Assembly: GCF_026130605.1 (NCBI RefSeq)
Contig: NZ_JANFAU010000001.1
Location: 372,001-436,000, forward strand
Direction of reading: 5' to 3'
DNA: 64,000 nucleotides
Origin: Sphingomonas lycopersici
Lineage (GTDB): Bacteria > Pseudomonadota > Alphaproteobacteria > Sphingomonadales > Sphingomonadaceae
The translations under genes were made by a program, and so were the position numbers. Shown here one piece after another: positions 33,147 through 45,070 of this stretch (position 1 is the stretch's first letter; the number at the start of each line of letters is the position of its first letter). The notes under the pieces are model-generated. The model was not told the DNA's origin. It searched no databases and saw only the letters and a list, made by a program, of their open reading frames with translations.

Positions 33147-34481
33147 ATGGCCGATGAAACCGCCAAAGGCGGCGACGAGACCCCGCCGGAGAATCAAGGC
33201 GGCAAGACGACCGGAGAGGATAAGGCGAAGGGCCGCGCCGCGCAGACGGCCCCGCAGGCGGCGGCGAAACAGGGCAAGGCCGGCACCAAGACCGATGCGG
33301 TCGAACTGCTCAAGCAGGATCATCGCAAGGTCCAGGCGTTGTTCGACAAATTCGACAAGGCACGCAATGCCAACGAGAAAAAGCGCCTGGTCGCCCAGAT
33401 CATTTCCGAGTTTCTGACGCATTCGCTGCTCGAGGAGCGGATCTTCTATCCCGCCTGCCGCGAGCGGATCGATGACGACGAGCTCGACGAGGCGCAGGTC
33501 GAGCATGACGGCGCCAAACAATTGATCGAGGAGCTGCGCGGCGCATCGCCCAGCGACCCTTATTACGACGCCAAGGTGACGGTGCTCGGCGAATATATCC
33601 GCCACCACGTCGCCGAAGAGGAGCGACCCAAGGACGGCATTTTCGCCGCCGCGGTCGCCGCAGGCGTCGATACCGAAACACTCGGCGAAGAGATCGAGGC
33701 GCGTCGGGAGGAGTTCCGTCAGCAGGCCGAGCGATATCCGCCCGACATGCCGTCGGTGGGGAAAACCTACAAGGAGCAGACTATGCCACAGCGTGAATAT
33801 AGCCGATCCTCGAGCCGTTATGCCGATGACGACGACGATCGGCGCGGGAGCAACGCCCGCTATCAGGAGCGCGACCAATATGGCCGCTTCACCAGCGACG
33901 ACGATCGCGGCGGATCGCGAGGCGGCGGCGGATCGCGCGGCAATGATCGCGATCGCGACGAGGAAGGCCGCTTCACCTCGTCACGCGGCGGCGATGGCCG
34001 GAGCGGCGGCTATCGCGCGAGCGGTGGCGGCGGACGCTATCGCGACGACGACGACGATCGCCGCGGCGGCGGTCACGGCGGCTGGTTCGGCGACTCGCGC
34101 GGCCATGCCGAGGCGGCGCGGCGCGGCTGGGACGAACGCGAAGGCCGGGGACGCGACGATGACGACCGGCGCTATGCCAGTTCGTCGCGCTCGGGCGGCG
34201 GCGCGCGCTATCGTGACGACGACGATGGCCGCGGGCGCGGCCACGGCGGTTGGTTCGGCGATCCCGAAGGCCATTCCGAAGCGTCGCGGCGCGGCTGGGA
34301 CGAACGCGAAGGCCGCGGGCGTTATCGCGACGACGATGACGACGATCGCTATTCCGGCCGTTCGAGCGCGCGCTATCGCGACGACGACGACGATCGCCGC
34401 GGCTCGCGCGGGCACGGCGGCTGGTTCGGCGACTCGCGCGGCCATTCGGAAGCGGCGCGGCGCGGCTGGGAGAATCGCTGA
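33147..34481 (+). CDS. Hemerythrin HHE protein fused to a Gly/Arg/Asp-rich repeat protein
   Basis: ATG 33147 with GGAGA upstream gives 444 residues. After a Lys/Ala-rich leader, residues 48-190 form a hemerythrin domain with iron ligands in KQDHRKVQALFDKF, LTHSLLEERIFYPA, EAQVEHDGAKQLIEE and YIRHHVAEEERPKDG. Hemerythrins bind O2 or sense redox and NO. Residues 213-444 are low complexity (Asp/Arg/Gly/Ser), with three HGGWFGD-x-(R/E)GH-(A/S)EA(A/S)RRGW units spaced about 56 residues, similar to KGG repeats. Met213 is preceded by AAGGAG at six-base spacing, so a 232-residue repeat protein could also be made separately. Confidence 0.82.
   Translation: MADETAKGGDETPPENQGGKTTGEDKAKGRAAQTAPQAAAKQGKAGTKTDAVELLKQDHRKVQALFDKFDKARNANEKKRLVAQIISEFLTHSLLEERIFYPACRERIDDDELDEAQVEHDGAKQLIEELRGASPSDPYYDAKVTVLGEYIRHHVAEEERPKDGIFAAAVAAGVDTETLGEEIEARREEFRQQAERYPPDMPSVGKTYKEQTMPQREYSRSSSRYADDDDDRRGSNARYQERDQYGRFTSDDDRGGSRGGGGSRGNDRDRDEEGRFTSSRGGDGRSGGYRASGGGGRYRDDDDDRRGGGHGGWFGDSRGHAEAARRGWDEREGRGRDDDDRRYASSSRSGGGARYRDDDDGRGRGHGGWFGDPEGHSEASRRGWDEREGRGRYRDDDDDDRYSGRSSARYRDDDDDRRGSRGHGGWFGDSRGHSEAARRGWENR
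33771..33785 (+). promoter_or_regulatory. Internal ribosome binding site and start codon within the hemerythrin fusion gene
   Basis: AAGGAG (33771-33776), six bases, then in-frame ATG (33783-33785). From here the encoded protein begins MPQREYSRSSSRYADDDDDR, exactly at the border between the hemerythrin domain and the repeat region. This suggests two once-separate genes joined by loss of a stop codon, with internal initiation still possible. Confidence 0.55.
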
Positions 34482-34528
34482 GCCGATCGAGCGGCGGCAC
34501 ACACCGCGATCGCCGCGTCGGTGAAGGG

Positions 34529-34560
34529 CGCGGCGGGGTCGAACCGACCCCGCCGCGTTT
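34529..34560 (+). terminator. Rho-independent terminator after the hemerythrin fusion gene
   Basis: A perfect 13-bp GC-rich stem (CGCGGCGGGGTCG at 34529-34541 pairing with 34545-34557) with a three-base loop is followed by TTT. It lies 48 bases after the stop. Confidence 0.75.
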
Positions 34561-34632
34561 CGCGCGAGACCCTTCCGCCGGATCGATGCGTTTTTTCCGC
34601 AAGCCTATCGTTCAACGCCCGTGGACCTTGGC

Positions 34633-35229
34633 ATGACCGAGCGACATTTCGCCTCGCTGCCCGCGCTCTATCGCAGCGAGGAAGCCGATGAAGCGTTGCG
34701 CGCGCCGGGTTTCAGCGCGGTCTTCGTTCGCGGCGAGGGAAAGGTCGGTGCCCCGCTGATGCTGATCGGCGAACAGCCCGGCAATCAGGAGGACCTCAGC
34801 GGGCGCCCGTTCGTCGGCCCCGCCGGGCGCCTGCTCGATCAGTGCCTGGCGGGGATCGGCGTCGATCGCGCGACCACCTTCGTCACCAATGCGGTCAAAC
34901 GCTTCAAATTCACGTTGCGCGGCAAGCGCCGGCTCCACCAGACGCCCAATGCGGGCGATATCGCGCGCTATCGCTGGTGGCTGAAGGAAGAGGTGCGGCT
35001 GGTGCATCCGACGGTGGTGGTGGCGCTCGGCCGCACCGCGCTGCGCGCGCTCGACGGCGCCTCGCTCAAATCCGATCGCGGCACGCTACTCTCATGGGAG
35101 GAGCGGACGTTGCTGCCGACGATCCACCCGAGCTATCTGCTGCGGCTGCGCGACCAGCGCGACGACGAAGAGGCCCGTTTCCGCGAGGATCTGCGCACCG
35201 CGGCGCGCGCCGCCGGCCTGGTGGACTAG
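34633..35229 (+). CDS. udgX: UdgX-family uracil-DNA glycosylase
   Basis: ATG 34633 gives 198 residues; an in-frame GTG at 34621 is equally possible, and neither has a clear ribosome site. Family 4/UdgX features are GEQPGNQEDLSGRPFVGPAGR (quoted in part) with the Fe-S-ligand pattern, TNAVKRFKFTLRGKRRLHQTP in part, and IHPSYLLRLRD. The KRRLH loop is the diagnostic insertion of UdgX, whose His forms a covalent bond with uracil-containing DNA. It is a cytosolic repair enzyme. The neighbouring genes on this strand are stress-related. Confidence 0.85.
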   Translation: MTERHFASLPALYRSEEADEALRAPGFSAVFVRGEGKVGAPLMLIGEQPGNQEDLSGRPFVGPAGRLLDQCLAGIGVDRATTFVTNAVKRFKFTLRGKRRLHQTPNAGDIARYRWWLKEEVRLVHPTVVVALGRTALRALDGASLKSDRGTLLSWEERTLLPTIHPSYLLRLRDQRDDEEARFREDLRTAARAAGLVD

Positions 35230-35252
35230 CCACACCCCGTCCGGCCCCGGCG

Positions 35253-35762
35253 CTACGCCGGCGGGCGGGTCGGATGCGTTTTGCGGATGATGCTGATCTT
35301 CCCGCCGCGCTCCATCGTGGCGAGCGCGACCTCGTTGAGATGCGCGACCTGTTCCATCCGCATCCCTTCGATCAGATCCTCCTTGCTGATGCCGTGCCGC
35401 AACATGGTCTTGCCGTCGATCTCGCCGTCGCGGACCAGCACCGCCGGGCGCCCCTTGACGAACAGCGCCAACCAGTTCGACCGTACCGTCGCCAGCGCCA
35501 CCAGCCGGTGGAGGATGACCAGCACGAGCGTCGCCGCGAGCGTTCCCTCGAAGGGGGCCTTGCCGGTCATCGCGCGGCTGATGTTCGATCCCACGACGAG
35601 CGCGACGATCAGGTCGAGCGCGCTGAGGTTCGAGAAGGTGCGCCGCCCCGCGATGCGGATGCACAATATGCCGTAGAGAAACAGGATCACCGCGCGCGCG
35701 CAGAATTGCGCGATCGTCGCCGATCCGTCGTCGGGACCGATGATATGATGCAGCCAGGTCAT
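35253..35762 (-). CDS. DUF421/YetF-type membrane protein
   Basis: The 169-residue protein has two or three N-terminal membrane helices (AVILFLYGILCIRIAGRRTF, LDLIVALVVGSNISRAM, LVLVILHRLVALA), then a small cytosolic domain (VKGRPAVLVRDGEIDGKTML, ISKEDLIEGMRMEQVAHLNE). This order defines the YetF/DUF421 family. GR(R/K)-(T/E)-xSN-x-(S/T)-xxDLIV is well conserved. Function is unknown; some relatives are linked to spore or stress envelopes. It lies 4 bp after the NRAMP-like gene and is probably cotranscribed. Confidence 0.83.
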   Translation of the reverse strand: MTWLHHIIGPDDGSATIAQFCARAVILFLYGILCIRIAGRRTFSNLSALDLIVALVVGSNISRAMTGKAPFEGTLAATLVLVILHRLVALATVRSNWLALFVKGRPAVLVRDGEIDGKTMLRHGISKEDLIEGMRMEQVAHLNEVALATMERGGKISIIRKTHPTRPPA

Positions 35763-35766
35763 CCGA

Positions 35767-37017
35767 TCACCCCGGCATCGCGATCATCGCGATCGCCGCG
35801 ACCCCCATCACCGCCGTCGCCAGCCAGCCGAAGAATTTGAGCGAACGCGGGGCCGTGAAATGCCCCATGATGCGCCGCTCCGAAACCACCAGCATCAGCC
35901 CGACGAGGATCGGCACCGCCGCGACGCCATTGATCACCGCGCTCCAGAACAGCGCCTTCATCGGGCTGATCGGCGACCAGTCGATCGCGACGCCGAGCAA
36001 CATGCCGAGCGTGATCACCGAATAGAAAGCGATCGCGCGGCTCGGCTTGCGCTCGAGGCTCGCGCGCCACCCGCCGACCTCGCACACCGCATAGCCCGAC
36101 GATCCGGCGAGCACCGGGACGGCGAGCAGCCCGGTGCCGACGATCCCCAGGCTGAACGTGACGAAGGCGAGGCTGCCGGCGAGCGGCTTGAGCGCCTGTG
36201 CCGCATCCGCCGCGCTCTGGATGTCGGTCTTGCCCGCGGCATGCAATGTCGTCGCGGTGCCGAGGATGATCGCGAGCGCGACGATATTCGACACCGCCAT
36301 CCCCACGATCGTGTCCCAGCGGATCCGCTTGAGCGCATCGCGCGCCTGCGACGCTTCCTCGGTCAGCGGCTCGCGCTCCTCGTCCTGCTCCAGCTCCTCC
36401 ACTTCCTGCGCCGCCTGCCAGAAGAAGAGATAGGGGCTGATCGTGGTGCCGAAGATCGCGACGATCGCAATCAGCGCGCCGTGCCCCGCGATCGTCGGAA
36501 CGACCAGCCCGCGCACCGCCGCCGCCCAATCGACCTTCACCACCAGCAGCAGCGCGACATAAGCAAGCAGCACGAGGGTAAGCCATTTCAGATAATGCGA
36601 ATAACGGTGATACGGCACGTAGAGCTGGAGCAGCAGCGACAGCAGCGCGAGCCCCACGGTAAAGGCGTGTTTGCCGCCGCCGACCACGAGCGCGGAGGCT
36701 TCGCCCATTGCGGCGAGATCGGCGCCGATGTTGATCGTATTGGCGACGAACAGCAATGCGACGAGCGCGATCACCAACCAGCGCGGCATCACCTCCTTGA
36801 GGCTGCGCGCCAGCCCGTCGCCGGTGACCCGCCCGACGCGCGCGCTCGCCAGCTGCACCGCCACCATCAGCGGATAAGCGAGCGTCATCGTCCACATCAG
36901 CCCGGTGCCGAATTGCGCGCCGGCCTGCGAATAAGTGGCGATACCGCTCGGATCATCGTCAGCGGCGCCGGTGACCAAGCCGGGGCCAATCCATTTGAGA
37001 CGATCCGCCAGACTCAT
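35767..37017 (-). CDS. NRAMP-related divalent metal transporter
   Basis: ATG 37017 with AAAGGAGAG upstream gives 416 residues and about 11 membrane helices. The helix-1 metal motif is DDDPSGIATYSQ instead of the classical DPGN, and helix 6 has IFGTTISPYLFFWQA where true NRAMPs have an MPH motif. It therefore belongs to the wider NRAMP-related branch lacking the metal-selective Met, whose substrates may be harder ions such as Mg. A cytosolic acidic loop (EEREPLTEEASQARD) is inserted after helix 6. It is likely cotranscribed with the YetF-like gene. Confidence 0.85.
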   Translation of the reverse strand: MSLADRLKWIGPGLVTGAADDDPSGIATYSQAGAQFGTGLMWTMTLAYPLMVAVQLASARVGRVTGDGLARSLKEVMPRWLVIALVALLFVANTINIGADLAAMGEASALVVGGGKHAFTVGLALLSLLLQLYVPYHRYSHYLKWLTLVLLAYVALLLVVKVDWAAAVRGLVVPTIAGHGALIAIVAIFGTTISPYLFFWQAAQEVEELEQDEEREPLTEEASQARDALKRIRWDTIVGMAVSNIVALAIILGTATTLHAAGKTDIQSAADAAQALKPLAGSLAFVTFSLGIVGTGLLAVPVLAGSSGYAVCEVGGWRASLERKPSRAIAFYSVITLGMLLGVAIDWSPISPMKALFWSAVINGVAAVPILVGLMLVVSERRIMGHFTAPRSLKFFGWLATAVMGVAAIAMIAMPG

Positions 37018-37170
37018 CCGCTCTCCTTTCGCGCGATGCCGCTGCCAGCAGCCCAATCGGGCGGCGGGCCGGGCTAACAACGCCCAAGATCGGATTTGGT
37101 CGATTCCGTCCGCTTGCTTTAGAATTAATCCTTCTGTTTCTATAGCTTATGAATCGCCGCGAGCGCCAAG

Positions 37171-39738
37171 TCAGAACCGCTTGCGCACCGTCACCTGCAT
37201 GACTCGGCCGAGCGGATCGACCTCGTCGCGGCTAAACCCCGGCAGCGGCCCGCCGTCGGCCGATCGGACGCGGCGATAGCTGTTGAGCAGGTTCGACACG
37301 CTCAGCGAGGCCTTCACGCCCTTGGCGAGCGCATTGTCCTTGAGACCCGGAAAAAGCGCATCGGGATCGATGAAGGCTGAGACGCTCACCACGATCGGCG
37401 GGGTCACGCGATAGGCGCCGTTCGTATCGTCCACGCCTTGGTTGATTCGTGTCGGGCTGCTCCACGCCACCCCGAAATCCGCGCCGGCCCCGCGCAGCCC
37501 GGCCGAGAATTGTACGTTCACCTCGTGGCGGGACGCGCCGGTGCCGCCGCCCAGCCGGTCGATGACGGGGATGCCCGGGCGGATCAGCATCTCGCTTTTC
37601 AAATGCCAATTGTGATTGAGCGAGACGGTGAATTGCAACGGATTGGCGGCGGCCGCGGCGGCCTGGCCCGCGGGGGGGTGACCGCCGCCCGAAAAACGCA
37701 CGACGATGCTCGAGAAAAGGCTGGAATCGGTATCGTGCGCGATATTGATCGCACGCGCATCGACCGCGATCAGCCGCCCCGCCGCATCGCGCGTCACCCT
37801 CTCGGGAAACGCCGCCTCGATCGCCGGCGACAGTTCGGGAAATCCGGCATTGCCGCCTTTCGCCACCGTCTGCCGATAATTGACGTTGAGCATCAGCAGC
37901 TGCTGCCCGAGCGGCTGGACCATTGCCGACAAGGTAAGCGTGCGTCGGCTGCCGCGTTGTAGCGCCGGATTCCCCCCGGTGACCCAGATCGGCTCCGCCA
38001 CCTCCTGTCGCGCATAATCGAAGACGCGCATGATCGTCCGCGTCAGCGGCGCATCGAGCTGGTCGAACGACGGCGCGGTCCCGGCATATTCATAGACCGC
38101 GCCGAACTGGGCCGCCTGTATCGGCGACCAGTTCACCCCCCCGCCGAGGCGCGCTTGCGAACTGGTCCGCGTCATCATCTGCCCGCCGAGCCACATATTG
38201 ACGCTCAGATCGCCGAGCGGCGGCAGCGTCGAACCGCCGCGACGCAAGAGCGGCGCGTTAAGCGACATCTGGCCGTTGACCTGCCTGAACGAAACGTCGG
38301 TGGGCGCGATCGCGCTGCCGCTATTGTCGCTCTGTCGCGCATGCGTCCGCGCCTGACTCGCGTCGGCAGCGAGGCTCCAGCTGAGCGGTCCGGCCGGCAG
38401 ATCGACGATATTCTTCTGGAGGTTGAGCCGGGCGCTCAGCGTGTCGCCGCTCGATCGGCTGCGCGTGGCGAGCAACAGGCTCTTGTCCCACGGGCCGTAG
38501 GGGTTGAACCGCGGATCGCGTGCGTCGATCAATTGCCCGATCTTCGCAAGGTCGACCCCGCCTTCAAGCAGATTGTCCATCCAGTTGCGCAGATAGGACA
38601 GCGCGACGGTGGCCTGCCACCCGCTCACCGCCCCTGTCACGGTCAAAGAACCGCTGAGCGACTTCGCGTCGTTGAAGGTGCGCAGCGCACGCGCCCCGTC
38701 GAACGGGCGAGTGAGCAGCACATCGTCGGCGAATGGCGACCAGCGGCTGCCGGCCGGAATGACGAACGCGGCCATCGGAAGCCCGCGAAGCCCCTCCATC
38801 TTGCTGCTATTGGCGCTGATCCCCAGCGTGACGGAAAAATCGCCGACCGGGCGGGTAACGCCGGCGTCGAGCGCGATCGTGCGGCGCGACGGCTGCAGCG
38901 TATCGAAGGCATTGGGATCGAGCGGAGTCATCCGGCCCGCCGTGCCGACGAAATCGCCGATCGCGGGCGTGCCCGATCGCGCCTGAGGGGGGATCGCCGC
39001 GACGGTGACGATCTTTCCCGCGGCATCGCTAAGCCGTGGGTCGATTTCGCCGCCGTCGACGCCGGCGACATAACCGTCGCCGTCGAAGCTGCCCGCAGGG
39101 CGCGATATCCTTCTGGCATTTTTGAACAAGGCGCTGTCATGGCCGAACCGCGCCTGGACGTTCCAGCGCGTATCCCCCGCGATCGCCACCCGCCCCACCG
39201 CGACAGTGCCGCCATATTGGCCGCCGGCCGTCGCCCAATTGACCCCGGTATCGATAGTCAGGCTGGAAAACTTCGGCTTGAGGACAAGGTTGACCACCCG
39301 TTTGCCGGCCGGCGCGGCATAGACCGCCGACGCCTGCGGCTTCAGCACCTCGAGCCGCGACAGGGCTTCGGCCGGATAGGCGAGAACCGAGCGATCGAAC
39401 CCCGCGGGATGACCGTTGATCAGGATGACCGGATCGCCACCGCCGTTGCCGATCACCGGCGCGAGGCGGGTCAGCAGATCCTCGATACTATCGGCGCCGC
39501 GCGCGCCGATCTGATTTTCGTCGAATTCGGTTTCCGCACCGACCTTCGCTTCGCCGCGCCGCCGCGCGGTGACGACGACATCAGGCGGCTCGCCCGATCG
39601 GGTCGCCGGCGTTTCGACCGGAAGCTCGGCGCCCGCGCCGATCCGGGCGCCAGCATCGCGCGGGTGGCAGAGCACACCCAGCAAAGGCAGCGTCAATAAT
39701 GCCCTGAGCGCACGCACGTTGCGATATCCGGCTGACAA
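37171..39738 (-). CDS. TonB-dependent outer-membrane receptor, plug-domain type
   Basis: The 855-residue frame begins at a TTG (39738, with AGGGTAGGA upstream); a GTG seven codons further in is the alternative. A signal peptide (LRALLTLPLLGVLC) precedes a plug domain (about 50-150: VVVTARRRGEAKVGAETEFD, VILINGHPAGFDRSVLAYPA, then SRLEVLKPQASAVYA). A long beta-barrel ends in VTVRKRF with terminal Phe. The TonB box is not obvious. No substrate-specific neighbour is present; a small secreted protein gene precedes it on the same strand. It differs from the siderophore-type and TIGR01782-type receptors elsewhere in the window. Confidence 0.82.
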   Translation of the reverse strand: MSAGYRNVRALRALLTLPLLGVLCHPRDAGARIGAGAELPVETPATRSGEPPDVVVTARRRGEAKVGAETEFDENQIGARGADSIEDLLTRLAPVIGNGGGDPVILINGHPAGFDRSVLAYPAEALSRLEVLKPQASAVYAAPAGKRVVNLVLKPKFSSLTIDTGVNWATAGGQYGGTVAVGRVAIAGDTRWNVQARFGHDSALFKNARRISRPAGSFDGDGYVAGVDGGEIDPRLSDAAGKIVTVAAIPPQARSGTPAIGDFVGTAGRMTPLDPNAFDTLQPSRRTIALDAGVTRPVGDFSVTLGISANSSKMEGLRGLPMAAFVIPAGSRWSPFADDVLLTRPFDGARALRTFNDAKSLSGSLTVTGAVSGWQATVALSYLRNWMDNLLEGGVDLAKIGQLIDARDPRFNPYGPWDKSLLLATRSRSSGDTLSARLNLQKNIVDLPAGPLSWSLAADASQARTHARQSDNSGSAIAPTDVSFRQVNGQMSLNAPLLRRGGSTLPPLGDLSVNMWLGGQMMTRTSSQARLGGGVNWSPIQAAQFGAVYEYAGTAPSFDQLDAPLTRTIMRVFDYARQEVAEPIWVTGGNPALQRGSRRTLTLSAMVQPLGQQLLMLNVNYRQTVAKGGNAGFPELSPAIEAAFPERVTRDAAGRLIAVDARAINIAHDTDSSLFSSIVVRFSGGGHPPAGQAAAAAANPLQFTVSLNHNWHLKSEMLIRPGIPVIDRLGGGTGASRHEVNVQFSAGLRGAGADFGVAWSSPTRINQGVDDTNGAYRVTPPIVVSVSAFIDPDALFPGLKDNALAKGVKASLSVSNLLNSYRRVRSADGGPLPGFSRDEVDPLGRVMQVTVRKRF

Positions 39739-39763
39739 TCCTACCCTGATCTTCCGGAGATGA

Positions 39764-39778
39764 GCCGTGATTCACGGC
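39764..39778. promoter_or_regulatory. 15-bp perfect dyad upstream of the TonB-dependent receptor
   Basis: GCCGTGA-T-TCACGGC lies 25 bp upstream of the receptor start at 39738. It could be an operator or a small leader hairpin; there is no T-run on either side. Confidence 0.4.
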
Positions 39779-39827
39779 TTGAGCACCGCGCCGCTGCCAC
39801 GACGCGGTGCAAAAGATCCGGACGGGA

Positions 39828-39868
39828 GCGGATGTTCCGACCGGCAGACCGCCGGTCGGAGCATCCGC
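39828..39868 (-). terminator. Long hairpin after the small secreted protein gene
   Basis: Arms 39828-39845 and 39851-39868 pair over 18 bp with one mismatch (GT-type) and a five-base loop. It lies 27 bp past the stop of the 39895-40377 gene. A TTTT run follows only about 13 bases after the stem, so termination is plausible but not canonical; an mRNA-protecting hairpin is the alternative. Confidence 0.5.
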
Positions 39869-39894
39869 CAAGCCGCCGGCTGGCGGCGTTACGA

Positions 39895-40377
39895 TCAGGA
39901 CGTCACATGGACGGTCGCGCTCGTCAGATTCGCCGCGACATTGCACGCGCCGATCGCGCCGCTCACCGCCAGCGTCGCCCCGCCCGGCGGCGTAGCGCGG
40001 TTGGTGATCGTAACGGTGATCGGCGCGCTCTGCGTGCAGGTAACGACGCCGCCGACGCGGACGACGAGGCCGGTCAGCTCCGCAGTCCCGCTGCCGTTGC
40101 CCGCCGGGTTATAGGTCTTCATCGTATAGACCGCGCCGCTGTCGATCGTGATCAGCGGGCAGATCCCGGCACCGGTATTGCTGCCGCCGGTGATCGTCCC
40201 GCCGGTTCCGCCGGCATTGGTATTGGCGTTGAGCGTCAGCGTACACGGCGCGCCGTTCAGCGACGCCGGGCCGGAGGCGACGAACGCGACGCCGGCCGGC
40301 GCGACATGTTGCGCAAAGGCCGGGGCCGAAGCACCCAGCGCGAGCGCAACCGCAGAGATTGTTGCGAGCAGTTTCAC
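39895..40377 (-). CDS. Small secreted protein, PraB-like
   Basis: GTG 40377 with TTAGGAGAA upstream gives 160 residues. A standard signal peptide (LLATISAVALALGASAPAFA) is followed by a Gly/Thr/Ala-rich beta-type sequence with three spaced cysteines (GAPCTLTLN, GAGICPLITI, VVTCTQSAP) and a fourth near the end (GACNVAANL), possibly two disulfides. The pattern resembles the secreted alkane-oxidation activator PraB family, but only loosely. It lies upstream of a TonB-dependent receptor on the same strand. Export to the periplasm or outside is likely. Confidence 0.7.
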   Translation of the reverse strand: MKLLATISAVALALGASAPAFAQHVAPAGVAFVASGPASLNGAPCTLTLNANTNAGGTGGTITGGSNTGAGICPLITIDSGAVYTMKTYNPAGNGSGTAELTGLVVRVGGVVTCTQSAPITVTITNRATPPGGATLAVSGAIGACNVAANLTSATVHVTS

Positions 40378-40513
40378 AGCATTTTCTCCTAATTAACGGT
40401 GGAATACCCACCTTCGTTGAGCGTCCGTCGATCATCTGTCGGCGAGCGCTATCACTCCATTTCACCGGAGAGATTCCGTAAGCGAGAAAAGCGATTCGTC
40501 TTTAGGAGATATT

Positions 40514-40630
40514 ATGAACTTAAATCGGGAATTACAATATCTTGAGCCTGATAATGAGCGTCAATACCGAATTAATACTCATTACCCCTCGGAGATTTCT
40601 CGCCATTTCGGACGATATACTGGATCATGA
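40514..40630 (+). CDS. Possible 38-residue peptide, low confidence
   Basis: An ATG with TTTAGGAGATATT just upstream opens a 38-codon frame ending TGA. The peptide (MNLNRELQYLEPDNERQYRI, then NTHYPSEISRHFGRYTGS) is hydrophilic, has no signal or membrane segment, and its codon use is AT-rich unlike the host genes. The strong ribosome site is the only positive evidence. It could equally be a chance frame in a low-GC intergenic region. Confidence 0.3.
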   Translation: MNLNRELQYLEPDNERQYRINTHYPSEISRHFGRYTGS

Positions 40631-40662
40631 TCTCAGATATACTTGCCAATACTTCAAGCACG

Positions 40663-40691
40663 AAAACCGTCAGCCGACGAGCGGCTGACGG
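40663..40691 (-). terminator. Rho-independent terminator of the STN receptor gene
   Basis: A perfect 10-bp stem (CCGTCAGCCG at 40667-40676 with 40682-40691), loop of five, followed on the minus strand by TTTT. It lies 47 bp after the stop at 40739. Confidence 0.85.
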
Positions 40692-40738
40692 TCCAGTTTC
40701 AGCCCGGGAGGGTGGGGCTGGTTCGTGCGGGAGAAATC

Positions 40739-43951
<3,213 letters not shown>

Positions 43952-44047
43952 CCCCATTCCTCCCCTCGTTATCGCGGCCAGGCATTTCCTGCTGGCCTGC
44001 GAGGTAATACGGATGAGGGAGCAAACCTCTCACTTCATGAACGAAAT

Positions 44048-45070
44048 TTATTTGGCGGCGGCTTTGAAGCGCAGAATGATCTGCCCCTGCTCCTCGCGCG
44101 CGACGATCGGATAGAGCGCGGTGACGCCCTCGATGAACGCCGCCGTATCGCGGCTGTTGAACACCCCGCTGACGGTCAGATCGGCGAGCCGCGGGTCGTC
44201 GACAACGATCGTCCGCTGCGCGTCGCGGTTCATCCGCTCGACCGCAAGCGAAAGCGGCTGGCCGTCGAAATGCACCATCCCGGTTTCCCACGACAGCGAT
44301 TGCGGCGCGTTCAGTGCGGCGATCTGGATCGCGTCGCGCGTCGTCGGCGCGACCAGCTCGCGCCCCGGGACGAGACCGCTGTTGCCGGTCGAGCGCGGCA
44401 CGAGCACCGCGGGGGGGCCGCTGTCGGGCTGCGCCATCACCTCGACCCGCCCCTCGTAAAGCACCACGCGGACCTGCCGCGACAGCAGTTCGACGCTGAA
44501 CGACGTTCCGGTCGCGACCGTCAGGCGATTGCGCGCAAGCACGCTGAACGGCCGCAACGCGTCATGCGCGACATCGAATTTCGCGCGTCCGGCCAGAAGC
44601 TTGAGCCGCCGGCTTTTGCGATCCATTTCGACATCGACACGGGTCGAGCCGTCGAGCGTCAGCCGCGATCCGTCCTCGAGCTGGACGATGCGGCGTTCCC
44701 CTGCCCCGGTGCTGTACGACGCCGGCCGATCGCGCAGGAAATAGCCGACCAGCCCCAGGGCCAGCACCAGACACGCGGCCATCGCCGCCCATCGCCGCCA
44801 ATCGAAGGTTCGCGACCAGCGGCGCGCATTGGCCTGGCGCAGTTCCTCCACCGCTTCCGCGCGATAGCGGATCATTTCCGGGCTGTCGGCGACTTCGCCC
44901 GCGCCGTGCCAGATGATCGCCGCCTCTTCGAGCAATGTGATATGCGCGGGATCCTCCGCCAGCCACGCCTCGAACGCCGCCTGGTCGCCGAGGTCCATCG
45001 TGCCCGCGAGCCGCTGGCACCAGATCGCCGCCTGTTCGTGGGCGCTGATCGGGGGCACCGGCCGGGTCAT
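44048..45070 (-). CDS. FecR-family anti-sigma regulator
   Basis: The 340-residue product has a cytosolic N-terminal domain (about 1-85, [30 protein letters not shown]) that would bind the sigma factor, one membrane helix ([19 protein letters not shown]), and a periplasmic FecR domain ([33 protein letters not shown]) plus a C-terminal STN-like part ([17 protein letters not shown]). It relays occupancy of the outer-membrane receptor to the ECF sigma. Its start overlaps the sigma gene stop (ATGA), giving coupled translation. Confidence 0.9.
   Translation of the reverse strand: MTRPVPPISAHEQAAIWCQRLAGTMDLGDQAAFEAWLAEDPAHITLLEEAAIIWHGAGEVADSPEMIRYRAEAVEELRQANARRWSRTFDWRRWAAMAACLVLALGLVGYFLRDRPASYSTGAGERRIVQLEDGSRLTLDGSTRVDVEMDRKSRRLKLLAGRAKFDVAHDALRPFSVLARNRLTVATGTSFSVELLSRQVRVVLYEGRVEVMAQPDSGPPAVLVPRSTGNSGLVPGRELVAPTTRDAIQIAALNAPQSLSWETGMVHFDGQPLSLAVERMNRDAQRTIVVDDPRLADLTVSGVFNSRDTAAFIEGVTALYPIVAREEQGQIILRFKAAAK

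Larger units (their letters stand above)
40378..40738. other. 361-bp low-GC intergenic region
   Basis: Between two minus-strand genes lies an AT-rich block (about 40480-40660) unlike its surroundings. It contains a short plus-strand reading frame (40514-40630) and the terminator of the large STN receptor gene (40663-40691). The rest probably carries the promoter of the small secreted protein gene. Confidence 0.5.
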
